A DNA stretch of 64,000 nt. Origin: Mesorhizobium sp. INR15 (GTDB lineage Bacteria > Pseudomonadota > Alphaproteobacteria > Rhizobiales > Rhizobiaceae). The stretch is taken from positions 124,001-188,000 of the forward strand of contig NZ_CP045497.1 of the NCBI RefSeq assembly GCF_015500075.1, in the 5' to 3' direction. This document shows positions 1 through 7,793 of this stretch, piece after piece; position 1 is the stretch's first letter, and every line of letters starts with the position of its first letter. The notes under the pieces are model-generated. The model saw only the letters and a list, made by a program, of their open reading frames with translations. It was not told the origin of the DNA and did not search any database. The translations under genes and the position numbers were made by a program.

Positions 1-284
1 GGCGCTGTTCTTCAATCGTCTCGGAGAGCTGCGGGACAGAACCTTCGAGAGCCAGTTCTACAGGGCGTCCGGGCTGAACCTGCTCATTATTGGAACACGC
101 TCTATCTCGAACCGACTTTCGCCGAGCTCAATCGCGAAGGCATTGCCACGCCGGCCGACGTGATCAAGCACATCACGCCGCTCGGATGGCAGCATATCGC
201 CTCACCGGCGATTACATCTGGACCCCGACTGACGGCCTCGACCTCAGGCCGCTTCGGCGCGAGACGTCCATGCTGGCCGCTTGA
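1..284 (+). pseudogene. Tn3-family transposase, C-terminal remnant
   Basis: The window opens inside a decayed transposase. Read across frames, the translation gives the Tn3 TnpA C-terminus: ALFFNRLGELRDRTFESQ in frame 2, then YWNTLYLEPTFAELNREG and HITPLGWQH in frame 1, then LTGDYIWTPTDGLDLRPLR in frame 3 up to a TGA at about 282-284. The WNT.YL, LSPLGW-like and LTGDY.W blocks are characteristic of the family. Two frame changes, near 90 and near 200, mean it cannot make an active enzyme. No terminal inverted repeat was identified. Confidence 0.75.
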
Positions 285-355
285 TCATCATATGTTCTCA
301 AATGTCGGACAGATTCATCACTTTCGTGTCGTGACGCCGTAGTGTCCTCGCGCGG

Positions 356-892
356 GTGGTGGGAAGGAACTGCAATCTCGAGCTGGTCATCGACGACATC
401 CGGGCCGAGCTCGCCGGCCGCCCCTACGAGTTGGTGTCGGTCGCCGGCGGCTGGCAGCATCGCACCAGAAAGGTTTTTGGCGACGCTATCCACGCCGCCT
501 TTGGCACGGCGGCGGGCGAGGGGGCAAAAGAGCTGACGCAGGCGGAGGCGCTCGTCTTGATGTGCATTGCTTATTTCCAGCCGATCACCCGTAGCGAGCT
601 GTCTTCCTTCTTCGGCAAAGAGGTCTCGCGCGATCTGATCGGCGTGTTGCGCGCGCAGGAGCTCATCGCCTCGGGGCCGCGCAGTCCGTAGCCGGGCGCG
701 CCCTACACCTATGTGACGACGAAAAATTTTCTGTCGCAGTTCGGGCTCGACACGCTGCGCCAGCTGCCGGATTTCGAGGCGCTCGAGGACGCCGGGCTGC
801 TATCGAAGGAGAAGCTGCTGGCCGGCGATATTCCAGCCGGGTTGCCTAACGGAGAGGACGAAGACGGTATCGTTGAGGACCAGGTGTCGTGA
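356..892 (+). pseudogene. ScpB-like segregation/condensation protein, interrupted by a nonsense codon
   Basis: The reading frame from a GTG at 356 encodes a winged-helix protein resembling ScpB, the kleisin-associated subunit of the SMC-Scp condensin complex. Visible family features are the segment LTQAEALVLMCIAYFQPITR, then SRDLIGVLRAQELIASGPRSP and PYTYVTTKNFLSQFGLDTL. An in-frame TAG at 689-691 sits where the family normally continues, and the same frame stays open afterwards to the TGA at 890-892. A single CAG to TAG change would explain this. The protein is also short at its N-terminus, which may have been lost with the neighbouring Tn3 remnant. A readthrough or reinitiated product cannot be excluded. 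Confidence 0.7.
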
Positions 893-934
893 GCGGGGCG
901 TTGTCGCGTTGCGACCGCAGTGACAGGCGATCAA

Positions 935-1459
935 TCAGGACCAGGATGACTGGTCGTGCGGCAGCCGGAGATCGGGATCGTGAACCGCGACATGATCGCC
1001 GTCGACAAGATTGGCCGGAAAGATCACCAGATTGGTGCCGCCGGCATGACGCAGCGACGGAAACAGGATGCCGCGAAGCCCGACCGTGATGAACAGATCC
1101 GCGAGCTTCCACGACGGGGGGATTTTCTTGTCGATGCGCGCGATCTGGCGCCAGGGACAATCCCATTCCTGCCAGGCGCCGTCCCATATGTCCGGGTCGA
1201 ATCCCTGCGAAAGGTCGGCGACCTCGGCGAGTGTGATCTTATAGGCGGCAAGGGTGGCCGGCGGGGTGATGCTGGCGCCCTGTCTGTATTCATCGAGCGC
1301 CGTCTGGGCCGAACGGGACAGATAAAGCGCTTCGACGCCTGGTCGGTTGAAGCGACCGCCGTCAATCGCCGCGCCTGCACCGCTGGTCGGCAGGAAAGCC
1401 CATTTGGGTGTCAGATAGCGATGGAAGATCTCGTCCGGACCGATGCGGGTGATCTTCAC
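935..1459 (-). CDS. RES-domain toxin of a type II toxin-antitoxin system
   Basis: The 174-residue protein carries a RES domain. RES toxins of this family deplete cellular NAD+. GGRFNRPGVEALYLSRS near residues 34-50 is the typical GxRFN-(x)n-YLS block, and TALDEYRQG follows with the conserved Glu. The hydrophobic GILFPSLRHAGGTNLVIFP near residues 128-146 is a usual C-terminal RES signature. The gene overlaps the upstream antitoxin by 4 bp, the usual order in RES/Xre pairs and a sign of translational coupling. Length fits the family, so the toxin looks intact. Expression is probably autoregulated by the antitoxin-toxin complex. Confidence 0.88.
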   Translation of the reverse strand: MKITRIGPDEIFHRYLTPKWAFLPTSGAGAAIDGGRFNRPGVEALYLSRSAQTALDEYRQGASITPPATLAAYKITLAEVADLSQGFDPDIWDGAWQEWDCPWRQIARIDKKIPPSWKLADLFITVGLRGILFPSLRHAGGTNLVIFPANLVDGDHVAVHDPDLRLPHDQSSWS

Positions 1460-1842
1460 CCGCGCGCGCCGTTCTCGAGATCCCGGATGAAGGCCAGAAC
1501 CGCTTCGACCTGGCCGTCAGCGACGAGCTCGGCCGCCGTGCGATGGCCATAGTCGGCAATAGGTTCATTTCGATACCAGTAGATCGCCTTGTCAATGTCG
1601 CCGGTGAGTTCCGTTGCGGCCGAGATCACTTTTACCATCTCGCGCATCCGGCCTTGTAGGCGCTCCGATGTGGGATTGCGTAGCGTGTTGCGGTGGACAC
1701 CGGTTAACTGGGCCAGGTTGGCCACCTTCACGCCGAGCGCCTGCGACAGGCGCTTCGGCGAGATGTAGGGTGTGCGCGGCTCCTGCAAGCTGTCGACAAA
1801 ACCTGAGACCACTTTCGATTGTGCGAGCTGTGCGTGGGTCAT
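1456..1842 (-). CDS. Xre/MbcA/ParS-type antitoxin
   Basis: This is the likely partner of the RES toxin. The N-terminal half has an Xre-like helix-turn-helix (ALGVKVANLAQLTGVHRNTL). The C-terminal half has the toxin-binding MbcA/ParS fold, ending in segments such as IADYGHRTAAELVADGQVE and VLAFIRDLENG. I place the start at the ATG of 1842 because AGAGCGGAGA lies just upstream, although the frame is open to 1869. Four bases are shared with the toxin gene. Antitoxins of this class neutralise the RES toxin by direct contact and repress their own promoter. Confidence 0.85.
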   Translation of the reverse strand: MTHAQLAQSKVVSGFVDSLQEPRTPYISPKRLSQALGVKVANLAQLTGVHRNTLRNPTSERLQGRMREMVKVISAATELTGDIDKAIYWYRNEPIADYGHRTAAELVADGQVEAVLAFIRDLENGARG

Positions 1843-1862
1843 GACAAATCTCCGCTCTCTCA

Positions 1863-1881
1863 TACGCACAATATATGCACA
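1863..1881. promoter_or_regulatory. Direct repeat, candidate operator of the RES/Xre pair
   Basis: TACGCACA at 1863-1870 and TATGCACA at 1874-1881 are near-identical 8-bp repeats offset by 11 bp, one helical turn. They lie immediately upstream of the antitoxin start, in an AT-rich stretch that could hold the promoter. The position suits autoregulation by the Xre-type antitoxin. Binding is inference. Confidence 0.4.
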
Positions 1882-2018
1882 TTTTTAGGCATAGCAAGTG
1901 AACAGAGCCTGGCGCCTTCCAGCGCACTGCTTGTGCTTCTCCATCCTCGTAGCGGATAGCAACTAGCGGCAGCAATGCGCCTCATATTGGTCATACAATG
2001 GTCGGCCGGGGCCGCTAG

Positions 2019-3499
2019 GAGCCCGTCCAGTTAGCGTTCCGGTCGGGTTCATTTCATTAGATAGTCTGATTGCGACAGGCTCTCGGGTGACGATAGCCTG
2101 GTCAGGAGGCCCTGAGGAGGCTTCCCAGCTTCACGAGGTTGTGGGCGGTGCAGATAATCGCCCATTCGGCACGCACGTTTGCCAGTCCCCGCAACAGGAA
2201 CTGGCGGAAGCCGCGTGCCTGCTTGATCTGCCCGAACACCGCCTCCACGATCTGCTTTCGCAGTCGGTAGGGGGTCTCGAAGCCGCCGTCGGCGATCTTT
2301 TTTCTCATTGCCTGTGTCAACGGTCCGCCGCCCTTGCCGTTGTCGGCGGTGGGGTGTTTGGCGCGTCCGGTGGCGATGTAGCCATCGATCCCGCGTTGGT
2401 CGAGGCTGGCGAGGTTGACTTCGCTCAGATAGCCGCTGTCGGCGGACGCTTGCTCCGGTTTGCGGCCGAGATTGGCTTGGATGCCATCGACCAGCGGCAC
2501 CAACTGGCCATAGTCGCTCGTGCTCGGCGTCAACCCGTGTGCAACGATGATCTGCGCTTTGCCGTCGACGGCCGCCTGCGCGTTATAGCCCTGGATGAAA
2601 CCATCCTTGGTTTTGAGAATGCGGCTTTCAGGATCGGTGAAGTTGCGCTGGGCCTTCGCGGCGGGCTCGTCGGATGGCGCAGCCGCGGGCTTGCCGGTCT
2701 TCTTGCGGCCCTCGGCCTCGCGGCTCTTCTGCTTCTCGGCCTCGATGCGGCGCTCCTCGTCGGCCGCGGCCTTCGCCTCGGCCTCCAGTTCAGCCTTGGC
2801 CTGGGCGATCCTGGCGATCCGCCTCTGTTTGTCGGCGACCCAGCCGGGCAGTTCGTCACCTCGTTTGTTGCCGTGCAGCTTGTCCTCTTCGGCATCCGCC
2901 GCCTCAGCGGCGGCCAGCCAGCGATCGACCTCCGCCTGCAACTCGGCTTGGCGCTTCTTCATGTGCTGATAGCTCATCGCCTTGTGTTTGGACGCGTTCG
3001 CCTTGATCTTGGTGCCGTCGAGCGCGACATGCCCGAGCCGCACCAGCCCGGCCTTCTCGGCCAGCTTCAACACCTGCACGAACAGCCCGGCCAGCTGTTT
3101 GAGGTGCCGCTTGCGGAACTCGGAAATGGTACGGAAATCCGGCGCATCCAGCGCCGCGATCATCATGAAGTCGGCGCGCTCAACGCACGCCTTGGCGATG
3201 CGCCGGGAGGAATAGAGGCCGCTCGCATAGCCGTTGAGCAGCAGCGCCACCATCAGCCGCGGATCGAACGGCGGCTGGCCAAGCGCACTCCTATAGCTGC
3301 TGGTAATCTCGCTCAAATCGAGGCTCTCCCGCACCAGATCCACGATGAACCGTGACAGGTGGTCCCTCGGCACAAAATCCTGCACGCTCGGCGGCAACAA
3401 CTGCGGCTGATCAATCTTCCACGCGCGAAAATGCTTGCTCATGGTCGCAATTAGAATCAGACTCGTGCCCAATTGAACAGCGACTACTCGGACAGGCTC
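2019..3499 (-). mobile_element. IS1182-family insertion sequence with CTAG flanks
   Basis: The element carries one transposase gene between imperfect terminal inverted repeats. The left end reads GAGCCCGTCCAGTTAGCG from 2019. The right end, read inward from 3499, is GAGCCTGTCCGAGTAGTCGC. Both ends are flanked by CTAG (2015-2018 and 3500-3503), consistent with a 4-bp target duplication. Intact ends and an unbroken transposase suggest it could still be mobile. Confidence 0.8.
2102..3442 (-). CDS. IS1182-family transposase
   Basis: A DDE transposase of about 446 residues. The N-terminal region (QPQLLPPSVQDFVPRDHLSR, then RRIAKACVERADFMMIAAL) matches the IS1182 helix-turn-helix part. VALDGTKIKANASKHKAM contains the first catalytic Asp, followed by a long Lys/Ala/Glu-rich coiled-coil insertion. 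QASADSGYLSE holds the second Asp and RKQIVEAVFGQIKQARGFRQ the Glu region. I prefer the ATG at 3442 (MSKHFRAW...), which matches the usual family N-terminus, over an upstream in-frame ATG at 3472. The long plus-strand open frame opposite it is a shadow. Confidence 0.9.
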   Translation of the reverse strand: MSKHFRAWKIDQPQLLPPSVQDFVPRDHLSRFIVDLVRESLDLSEITSSYRSALGQPPFDPRLMVALLLNGYASGLYSSRRIAKACVERADFMMIAALDAPDFRTISEFRKRHLKQLAGLFVQVLKLAEKAGLVRLGHVALDGTKIKANASKHKAMSYQHMKKRQAELQAEVDRWLAAAEAADAEEDKLHGNKRGDELPGWVADKQRRIARIAQAKAELEAEAKAAADEERRIEAEKQKSREAEGRKKTGKPAAAPSDEPAAKAQRNFTDPESRILKTKDGFIQGYNAQAAVDGKAQIIVAHGLTPSTSDYGQLVPLVDGIQANLGRKPEQASADSGYLSEVNLASLDQRGIDGYIATGRAKHPTADNGKGGGPLTQAMRKKIADGGFETPYRLRKQIVEAVFGQIKQARGFRQFLLRGLANVRAEWAIICTAHNLVKLGSLLRAS

Positions 3500-3503
3500 C
3501 TAG

Positions 3504-4217
3504 CGGACATTCAGCGGGATAGCCGTGTCGGCCATAACCCGGATCGCGACATGAGAAACTCCGGGCAGTTCCGCAGGCGCCTGGAGGACGGCGATTGACG
3601 AATTTGGAGATGACGCCGGGAGAGCAGCGCTTACCCGTATAGCGCAAGCACAGCTCGTCGATCTCACGTGGTGGTGTATTCGAAGTGGTCTTGCAAAATC
3701 CTAAGCGCGCTGTGGCTGTCGAGCCACTCGTTGGCGGTACGGACTGGATCTTGGTCGTCCATTGCTTCCTCCCAGATTGATGAGCTCCAGCCTTGACATC
3801 ATACATGGCCATCAGGCGGTCCCGTTTCGAGGTTGGGAAATCTTCAGCTTGAGGATTACGACTGGCCTTTCGCCGTCCGGTCGCTGTTCTCGAATGGCCG
3901 AGTAAGATTGGTAACGCAACGACCGCACTCTGCTATAGCCGTCCTGATGGCAGTCATTCGCTCAAAAGGGGTCGGTTTCGTTGCTGCCTTGGGGCTCCGC
4001 CACGAGTGCCCCACGCCATAACCCAGAAATGTGACCCTCCACACATTTCAGTGCCGCTGAACACTTAACGCCGCCAGCATAGGGAATCTTCCCACAAAAC
4101 ATAGGGAAAGGCTCCGATGCGCGCGCCTGGTGAGCGTGATCAATGTCCACCCGCGCTCAAATCGGGCGTAAATCAATACAGAAGGGAAACCTAATATGCC
4201 TCGCTATGTGGTCGAAC
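3504..4217. other. Intergenic stretch between two IS elements, no confident gene
   Basis: About 714 bp between the IS1182-type and IS21-type elements. The only gene-like signals are a 32-codon minus-strand frame at 3664-3762 with a good ribosome binding site, and a plus-strand start (AAGGGA then ATG at 4196, MPRYVVEL) that runs directly into the IS21 end. Everything else looks like eroded non-coding sequence. Confidence 0.6.
3664..3762 (-). CDS. Small hypothetical ORF, possibly a truncated gene
   Basis: The 32-residue frame starts at an ATG preceded by GGGAGGAAGCA, a strong ribosome binding site, and begins MDDQDPVRTANEWLDSHSAL. After the stop, another frame continues with coding-like sequence (REIDELCLRYTGKRCSPGV). 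This may therefore be the 5' part of a frameshifted longer gene rather than a true small protein. I do not recognise the family. Confidence 0.3.
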   Translation of the reverse strand: MDDQDPVRTANEWLDSHSALRILQDHFEYTTT

Positions 4218-4289
4218 TGTTGATTTCCATCCAGAACTGAGCCGGGTTTTCCATCGAGAAGTGAGCCACCTCTGATTATGGATTTCGGG

Positions 4290-5084
4290 TCATGCTGGGG
4301 TCAAGGCATGGTTGGTCTCCTTCTTTTTCTTGGCAGCAGCGGCTGAGCTTGCCTTGAACCGGAAGCTGTCGTTTCCCGTTTCCAAGATGTGGCATCGGTG
4401 GGTCAGGCGGTCGAGCAAGGCGGTGGTCATTTTGGCGTCGCCGAAGACCGTGGCCCATTCGCTAAAGCCGAGGTTCGTGGTGATGACGACGCTGGTGCGC
4501 TCGTAGAGCTTGCTCAGCAGATGGAAGAGGAGAGCCCCGCCCGAGGCGCTGAACGGCAGGTAGCCCAACTCGTCCAGGATCACGAGGTCGAGCTTGGCCA
4601 GGGCCTCGGCAATCTGTCCGGCCTTGCCTTTGACCTTTTCCTGTTCGAGGGCGTTGACCAACTCGATGGTGGAGAAGAAGCGGACCTTCCGGCGATGATG
4701 TTCGATGGCCTGAACGCCAAGGGAGGTCGCGACATGGGTCTTTCCGGTTCCCGGTCCGCCGATCAGCACGACATTCTGCGCCCCGTCCATGAACTCGCAG
4801 CGATGCAGCGTCCGAACGGTGGCCTCGTTGATCTCGCTGGCGGCGAAGTCGAAGCCCGAGAGGTCCTTGTAGGCCGGGAAGCGCGCGGCCTTCATGTGAT
4901 AGGCGATGGAGCGCACTTCGCGTTCCGCCAACTCTGCCTTCAGCAACTGCGACAGGATCGGGATAGCAGCTTCAAAGGCTGGCGCGCCTTGCTCGATCAG
5001 ATCGGTGACGGCTTGCGCCATGCCAGACATCTTCAGGCTGCGCAGCATGATGACGATGGCGCCGCTGGCGGGATCATGACGCAT
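4290..5084 (-). CDS. istB: IS21 transposition helper ATPase IstB
   Basis: An AAA+ ATPase that assists the IstA transposase in target selection. The Walker A motif GGPGTGKT lies near residue 110, followed by LDLVILDELGYLPFS with the Walker B Asp-Glu, and TSVVITTNLGFSEW as a sensor region. The C-terminus is Lys-rich (AAAAKKKKE). I start it at the ATG of 5084 because GGAGG lies 6 nt upstream. That gives an 11-bp overlap with istA, typical of translational coupling in IS21. The frame is open to 5120. Confidence 0.9.
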   Translation of the reverse strand: MRHDPASGAIVIMLRSLKMSGMAQAVTDLIEQGAPAFEAAIPILSQLLKAELAEREVRSIAYHMKAARFPAYKDLSGFDFAASEINEATVRTLHRCEFMDGAQNVVLIGGPGTGKTHVATSLGVQAIEHHRRKVRFFSTIELVNALEQEKVKGKAGQIAEALAKLDLVILDELGYLPFSASGGALLFHLLSKLYERTSVVITTNLGFSEWATVFGDAKMTTALLDRLTHRCHILETGNDSFRFKASSAAAAKKKKETNHALTPA

Positions 5085-6606
5085 GGCGGCCTCCAGCGAT
5101 CTGGGCACGAAGGCCGTCATAGCGTTCTACGTTCGCCTTGGGTTCGCGGTGCAGGGCCAGGGCCTGCGGGGTATCAAGTAGCGGCCCGCCGATCACCTTG
5201 CCGTCGATCAGGCGGTGCAACAGGTTCAGGACATGGGTCTTGGTCGGCACGCCCTCGGTCAGCGCCAGCTCCACGGCGGTGAGCACGGCCTGTTCATCGT
5301 GCTGCAGCACGAGGGCGAGGATATCAACCATCTCCCGATCGCCGCCGGGTTTGCGCAGCATGTGATCCTGCAACTGTCTGAAGGCAGGTGGTAATTCCAC
5401 GAAGGGTGCGCCATTCCGAAGGGCGCCGGGCTTGCGTTGAACGACCGCCAGATAGTGCCGCCAGTCGTAGATCGTCTTCGGCGGCAGGTGGTGGCTACGT
5501 TCAATGATCCGGGCATGCTCACACAGGATATTGCCCTCGGCCGCCACGACCAGCCGGTCCGGATAGATCCGCAGGCTGACAGGCCGGTTGGCGAACGACG
5601 CCGGAACACTGTAGCGATTGCGTTCGAAGCTGATCAGGCAGGTGGGCGACACGCGCTTGCTCAACTCGATGAAGCCGTCAAAGGCGACGGGCAAAGGCAT
5701 CAGCGCGGCCCGCTCTTCGGCCCAGACATCGTCAATCGTGCCAGCCAGCGTGCCATGGGCCGTCTCGCGCCACAGCTCCAGGCAACGCTGTTCCAGCCAG
5801 GCATTCAGTGCGGCCAGGTCGGGGAAGTCCGGCATCCCTTGCAGCAGCTGGTGGCGGGAATCCCGAACGTTCTTCTCGACCTGCCCTTTCTCCCACCCTG
5901 CCGCCGGATTGCAGAACTCGGGCTCGTAGACATAGTGGTTTGTCATGGCGAGGAAGCGCATGTTGATCTGCCGCTCCTTGCCCCGCCCGACACGGTCCAC
6001 CGCCGTCTTCATGTTGTCGTAAATCCCGCGCCCGGGCACGCCGCCAAAGACCCGGAACCCCTGCCAATGCGCATCGAACAGCATCTCGTGGGTCTGCAAT
6101 GGATAGGCGCGCAGAAGATAGGCCCGGCTGTGCGACAGCTTGATATGCGCCATCTGCAGCTTCGTGCGCTCACCACCCAGAACTGCAAAGTCCTCGCTCC
6201 AGTCGAACTGGAAAGCCTCGCCCGGGCGGAAAGACAGCGGAACAAAGGTGCCGCGCCCCGTGGTCTGTTGCTCGCGATGGCGATCTGCCCGCCACCCCCG
6301 CGCAAACGCTGCCACTCGGCCATAAGAGCCAGTGAAGCCGAGCGTCACAAGATCGGCATGCAACTGCTTCACGGTCCGGCGCTGTTTGCGCGACTTCCCG
6401 GCCTCAGTCCTCAGCCAGCCGGATAGCTTCTCGGCGAAGGGGTCAAGCTTGCTCGAACGATCGGGTGTCGCGAATTTTGGCTCGATGGTGTCCGCCGCCA
6501 GATGCTTGGTCACGGTATTCCGCGACACTCCCGTTAGCCGCGCAATCTCGCGGATCGACAGCTTCTGCCGCAAATGCATCCGTCGGATGATGTTTAAAAG
6601 TCCCAT
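5074..6606 (-). CDS. istA: IS21 transposase IstA
   Basis: The start at 6606 (MGLLNIIRRMH) gives about 510 residues. An N-terminal helix-turn-helix is clear in LSIREIARLTGVSRNTVTKH. The integrase-like DDE core shows FQFDWSEDFAVLGG (first Asp), GRGIYDNMKTAVDRV (second Asp) and GWEKGQVEKNVRDSR (Glu). The C-terminal part resembles the usual IstA DNA-contact domain. It lies upstream of and overlaps istB. Confidence 0.9.
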   Translation of the reverse strand: MGLLNIIRRMHLRQKLSIREIARLTGVSRNTVTKHLAADTIEPKFATPDRSSKLDPFAEKLSGWLRTEAGKSRKQRRTVKQLHADLVTLGFTGSYGRVAAFARGWRADRHREQQTTGRGTFVPLSFRPGEAFQFDWSEDFAVLGGERTKLQMAHIKLSHSRAYLLRAYPLQTHEMLFDAHWQGFRVFGGVPGRGIYDNMKTAVDRVGRGKERQINMRFLAMTNHYVYEPEFCNPAAGWEKGQVEKNVRDSRHQLLQGMPDFPDLAALNAWLEQRCLELWRETAHGTLAGTIDDVWAEERAALMPLPVAFDGFIELSKRVSPTCLISFERNRYSVPASFANRPVSLRIYPDRLVVAAEGNILCEHARIIERSHHLPPKTIYDWRHYLAVVQRKPGALRNGAPFVELPPAFRQLQDHMLRKPGGDREMVDILALVLQHDEQAVLTAVELALTEGVPTKTHVLNLLHRLIDGKVIGGPLLDTPQALALHREPKANVERYDGLRAQIAGGRHAS

Positions 6607-6785
6607 GTGGATCACTCCGTTGCCCCGCCGCTCACCGCTTTGGGGAAGGTTCACATGGCTCAATTCTCAGTGGAAATTATGCACCCACCCGGCTCAGTTC
6701 TGGGTGGAAATCAACACTCGTATCCCATAATCGTAGGCGGTTGTCCAAACCTCAGGACAACAATCCTCCATCGGCGCCAACCGTC

Positions 6786-7793
6786 TCAGATAGCCAATTC
6801 GTAGGTAGTCCGTGTGAACAGTTCCGGGGTGCCGCCGGTATGCCAAAAGACCACCTTGGCATCGGGCGCGATACGGCCCGCGCGCACAAGAGCGATTAAC
6901 CCACTCATGGCCTTCGCCGTATAGGTCGTGTCGAGCAGAATGCCGTCGCTGCGCGCGAGCGTCAAAAGGGCTGTCCTGCCCGCCTCCGACACCTGACTGT
7001 ATCCTGGACCCACGAAGCTGTCATCTACCCAAACGGCGGCTTTGTCCTCGATGCCGAGTAGTTCTGCCGCAGCGCGCCGATGCCTGGCGATCTCTCCGGA
7101 CAGGACATCTTTTTTCCAACTGGCGCTTACCGCCAGCACCGAAGTACCTGGCGAAAAGAGTTGGGTTCCCAGCGACAGGCCGGCCGCCGTTGAACCGGTT
7201 CCACCGGCGACGACGAAAAGATCAGGGGCTCCTCCGTCGGAGATCTGCCGCATGATCTCAGCGACTGCGAGTACATACCCAACGGTCCCTTCGGCTGTTC
7301 CGCCGCCGAGCGGTATGACAAGCGCGCGCCGACCCTGTGTCGACAGGATTTCGGCCCGCGCTGCCATCCTGCGGTCGATCTCGGCATAATCGGCATCTTC
7401 GTGGTAGTGCAGTTCAGCACCGAGGATGCTGGAAAGAAGCACGTTGCCGGTAAGGTTGTCGGGCGAACGTCCGCGCAGATGCAGTTCGCAAGCAAGGCCT
7501 TGGCGGGCTGCTGCCGCCGCTGTCTGCCTTGCGTGGTTGGATTGAATGCCGCCCGTCGTCAAAAGCGTGTCGTAGCCTTCGTCTAGCGCCTTTCCAACGA
7601 TGAATTCGAGTTTGCGCAGCTTGTTGCCGCCGGCGCCGAGGCCCATCAGATCGTCCCGCTTGATGAGCAGATCGATACGGAGCGATTGACCCAGACGTTC
7701 TGCCCGTTCAAGGGGCGTCGGAAGGCTGACGAGAGAGTGACGCTTGAGCGCGGCAATGCGGGCGCGCACGGCGTCTATAGGGTCGCGGCTCAC
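6786..7793 (-). CDS. PLP-dependent D-cysteine desulfhydrase-family lyase
   Basis: The 335-residue enzyme belongs to the tryptophan-synthase-beta fold group that includes D-cysteine desulfhydrase, L-cysteate sulfo-lyase and ACC deaminase. RDDLMGLGAGGNKLRKLEF carries the PLP lysine in GGNK. TTGGIQSNHARQTAAAA is the substrate loop, and VVAGGTGSTAAGLSLG binds the PLP phosphate. It likely deaminates a D- or beta-substituted amino acid released by the enzymes upstream. It is the last gene of an eight-gene operon; its GTG start overlaps the M20 gene stop (GTGA). The sequence around the substrate loop differs from true ACC deaminases, so I do not call acdS. Confidence 0.8.
   Translation of the reverse strand: MSRDPIDAVRARIAALKRHSLVSLPTPLERAERLGQSLRIDLLIKRDDLMGLGAGGNKLRKLEFIVGKALDEGYDTLLTTGGIQSNHARQTAAAAARQGLACELHLRGRSPDNLTGNVLLSSILGAELHYHEDADYAEIDRRMAARAEILSTQGRRALVIPLGGGTAEGTVGYVLAVAEIMRQISDGGAPDLFVVAGGTGSTAAGLSLGTQLFSPGTSVLAVSASWKKDVLSGEIARHRRAAAELLGIEDKAAVWVDDSFVGPGYSQVSEAGRTALLTLARSDGILLDTTYTAKAMSGLIALVRAGRIAPDAKVVFWHTGGTPELFTRTTYELAI

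Larger units (their letters stand above)
4218..6716 (-). mobile_element. IS21-family insertion sequence
   Basis: Two genes, istA and istB, lie between inverted repeats. The left end reads TGTTGATTTCCATCCAGAAC from 4218. The right end, read inward from 6716, is TGTTGATTTCCACCCAGAAC. Both continue ACTGAGCCGGGT, and inner partial copies (GAAGTGAGCC, GAATTGAGCC) follow, the multiple terminal repeats usual for IS21. No convincing target duplication was found. Both genes are open, so it may be functional. Confidence 0.85.

Noticed and set aside
2087..3355. Long plus-strand open frame of 422 codons
   Set aside because: It lies entirely opposite the IS1182 transposase, has no domain and repetitive hydrophobic composition. 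It is a shadow of a GC-rich gene.
6786..7793. ACC deaminase (acdS)
   Set aside because: The fold and PLP lysine block match, but the residues around the substrate loop fit D-cysteine desulfhydrase-type enzymes better.
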